A stretch of DNA of 6,082 bases from Bryobacterales bacterium (GTDB taxonomy: Bacteria; Acidobacteriota; Terriglobia; Bryobacterales; Bryobacteraceae). The stretch spans positions 1 through 6,082 of the forward strand of contig PMEV01000144.1 in the NCBI GenBank assembly GCA_003154855.1, written 5' to 3'. The notes under the pieces were generated by a model. That model saw nothing but the letters and a program-made list of their open reading frames with translations. It was not told the origin of the DNA and did not search any database. The position numbers were made by a program, and so were the translations under genes. This document shows, piece by piece, positions 5,026 to 6,082 of the stretch. Position 1 is the stretch's first letter. Every line of letters begins with the position of its first letter.

Positions 5026-6082
5026 ATGAAGCGATTGCAGCCGGTGATTTGGTCGAAGGGAACCTTCCTCACACCGCAGCACATGCAGATCCAGGACCGC
5101 TTCATCGAGAGCACGCTGGAATTCAGCCTGAGCTCCTTGAACTACCGGCCTTGGGGATTCACCCGCTTGAGCCTCAACCAGGAAGCGCTAGCCGGGGGCG
5201 CCGTCGCGATCTCGAGCGCCGCCGGTCTGTTCGCGGACGGCATGCCTTTCGACATACCGGAAGCCGACGCCGCCCCGCCGCCCAAGATGGTGGCGCCCTG
5301 CTTCGAAGCCGATCAGAATACCCTGGACGTGTACCTGGCGGTCCCCCATTATCGCGAGCGCGGCCTGAACGTCTCGGTGGCCCGGCAGAACGCCGACACC
5401 CGTTACCTGGCCGAGATCGCCCTGGTCCGCGACGAGAATTCCGGCGCCTCCGAGAAGCCTATCCAGATGGCCCAGAAGAACTTCCGCCTCCTGGTGGAGG
5501 GCGAGAGCCGGCAGGGCGTCTCCAGCCTGCGCATCGCCCGCGTGCTCCGCACCGCGGCCGGAACCCTGCAACTGGACCCGCGCTTTGTGCCCCCCTTGCT
5601 GGACATCGCGGCCAGCGATTACCTGGTGTCGATCTGCCGGCGCCTGGTGGAGATCCTCTCCGCCAAGAGCAGCCTGCTGGCCGGCCTGCGCCGGCAGAAG
5701 AACCAGAGCCTGGCCGACTTCACGGCCTCCGACATCGCCAACTTCTGGCTCCTGTACACGGTCAACACGCATTTCCCGCTGTTCCGCCACATCTTTGAGA
5801 CCTGCAAGGGGCATCCCGAACAGCTTTTCGAGGTGATGCTGTCCATCGCCGGGGCCCTCACCACGTTTTCCCTCAAGATCCACCCGCGCGACCTGCCGAG
5901 TTACGATCACGAAGACCTCCAGGCCTGTTTCACCGACCTGGACGAGAAGCTGCGCTTCCTGCTCGAAACCGTGGTGCCCTCGAACTTCGTTTCCCTGCCC
6001 CTCAAGCTGGTGCAGCCCTCCATTTACGCCACCGCCATCTCCGAAGACAAGTACCTGCGTAACACCCGGATGTACCTGGCGG
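5026..6082 (+). CDS. tssK: TssK, T6SS baseplate adaptor (3' end beyond window)
   Basis: The frame stays open from ATG at 5026 to the window edge, giving 352 complete codons of a protein usually about 440-450 residues long. The N-terminus PVIWSKGTFLTPQHMQIQDR (6-25) followed by WGFTRLSLNQEAL (43-55) and GLFADGMPFDIPEAD (67-81) is the hallmark of TssK/VasE/ImpJ. The central helical part includes RFVPPLLDIAASDYLVSICR (186-205). TssK is a trimeric cytoplasmic protein that joins the baseplate to the TssL-TssM inner-membrane complex. An in-frame TGA at 5017-5019 excludes any longer start. No purine-rich Shine-Dalgarno precedes the ATG, which is unusual here. The gene is transcribed away from tssB. 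tssL and tssM commonly follow tssK, but they would lie outside the window. The usual neighbour tssJ (outer-membrane lipoprotein) is not found just upstream. Confidence 0.96.
   Translation, partial: MKRLQPVIWSKGTFLTPQHMQIQDRFIESTLEFSLSSLNYRPWGFTRLSLNQEALAGGAVAISSAAGLFADGMPFDIPEADAAPPPKMVAPCFEADQNTLDVYLAVPHYRERGLNVSVARQNADTRYLAEIALVRDENSGASEKPIQMAQKNFRLLVEGESRQGVSSLRIARVLRTAAGTLQLDPRFVPPLLDIAASDYLVSICRRLVEILSAKSSLLAGLRRQKNQSLADFTASDIANFWLLYTVNTHFPLFRHIFETCKGHPEQLFEVMLSIAGALTTFSLKIHPRDLPSYDHEDLQACFTDLDEKLRFLLETVVPSNFVSLPLKLVQPSIYATAISEDKYLRNTRMYLA

Noticed and set aside
5188..5910. A 240-codon minus-strand frame opposite tssK
   Set aside because: tssK on the plus strand carries clear TssK signatures throughout; the opposite frame is a GC-driven shadow.

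Overview
This GC-rich window lies inside a type VI secretion system (T6SS) core cluster. Six T6SS genes are recognisable and together fill almost the whole window. On the minus strand, in transcription order, they are tssB and tssC (contractile sheath), hcp (inner tube), tagJ/impE (sheath accessory protein) and tssA (cap/assembly protein, whose 3' end runs off the window at base 1). On the plus strand, divergent from tssB, is tssK (baseplate-to-membrane-complex adaptor), whose 3' end runs off at base 6082. The order tssB-tssC-hcp-tagJ matches clusters such as Pseudomonas aeruginosa HSI-I. Placing tssA directly behind tagJ and tssK divergently upstream is a variation on that layout.

Layout: 1-1184 tssA (partial); 1185-1211 short spacer; 1212-1943 tagJ; 1944-2058 spacer with a strong palindrome; 2059-2547 hcp; 2548-2723 spacer with a weak terminator-like hairpin, GC-rich structure and a possible hcp promoter; 2724-4220 tssC; 4213-4737 tssB, overlapping tssC by 8 bases; 4738-5025 divergent control region with a plausible sigma70-type promoter for tssB and a repeated motif near tssK; 5026-6082 tssK (partial).

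How the genes work together: TssB and TssC polymerise as a contractile sheath around a stack of Hcp hexamers, TssA organises assembly of tube and sheath, TssK links the baseplate to the inner-membrane complex, and TagJ is a TssB-binding accessory protein found only in some T6SS classes. The sheath genes are tightly coupled. Hcp, the most abundant tube and secreted component, sits between two structured spacers and has its own very strong Shine-Dalgarno sequence.

Organism: a high-GC Gram-negative bacterium. From the general look of the proteins and spacers I lean to Acidobacteriota (Solibacter/Bryobacter-like), but a proteobacterium or another diderm cannot be excluded. No RNA gene, insertion sequence, CRISPR array or effector/immunity pair is visible. 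The system is a recognisable T6SS, not a new one; the less ordinary signals are in the spacers.
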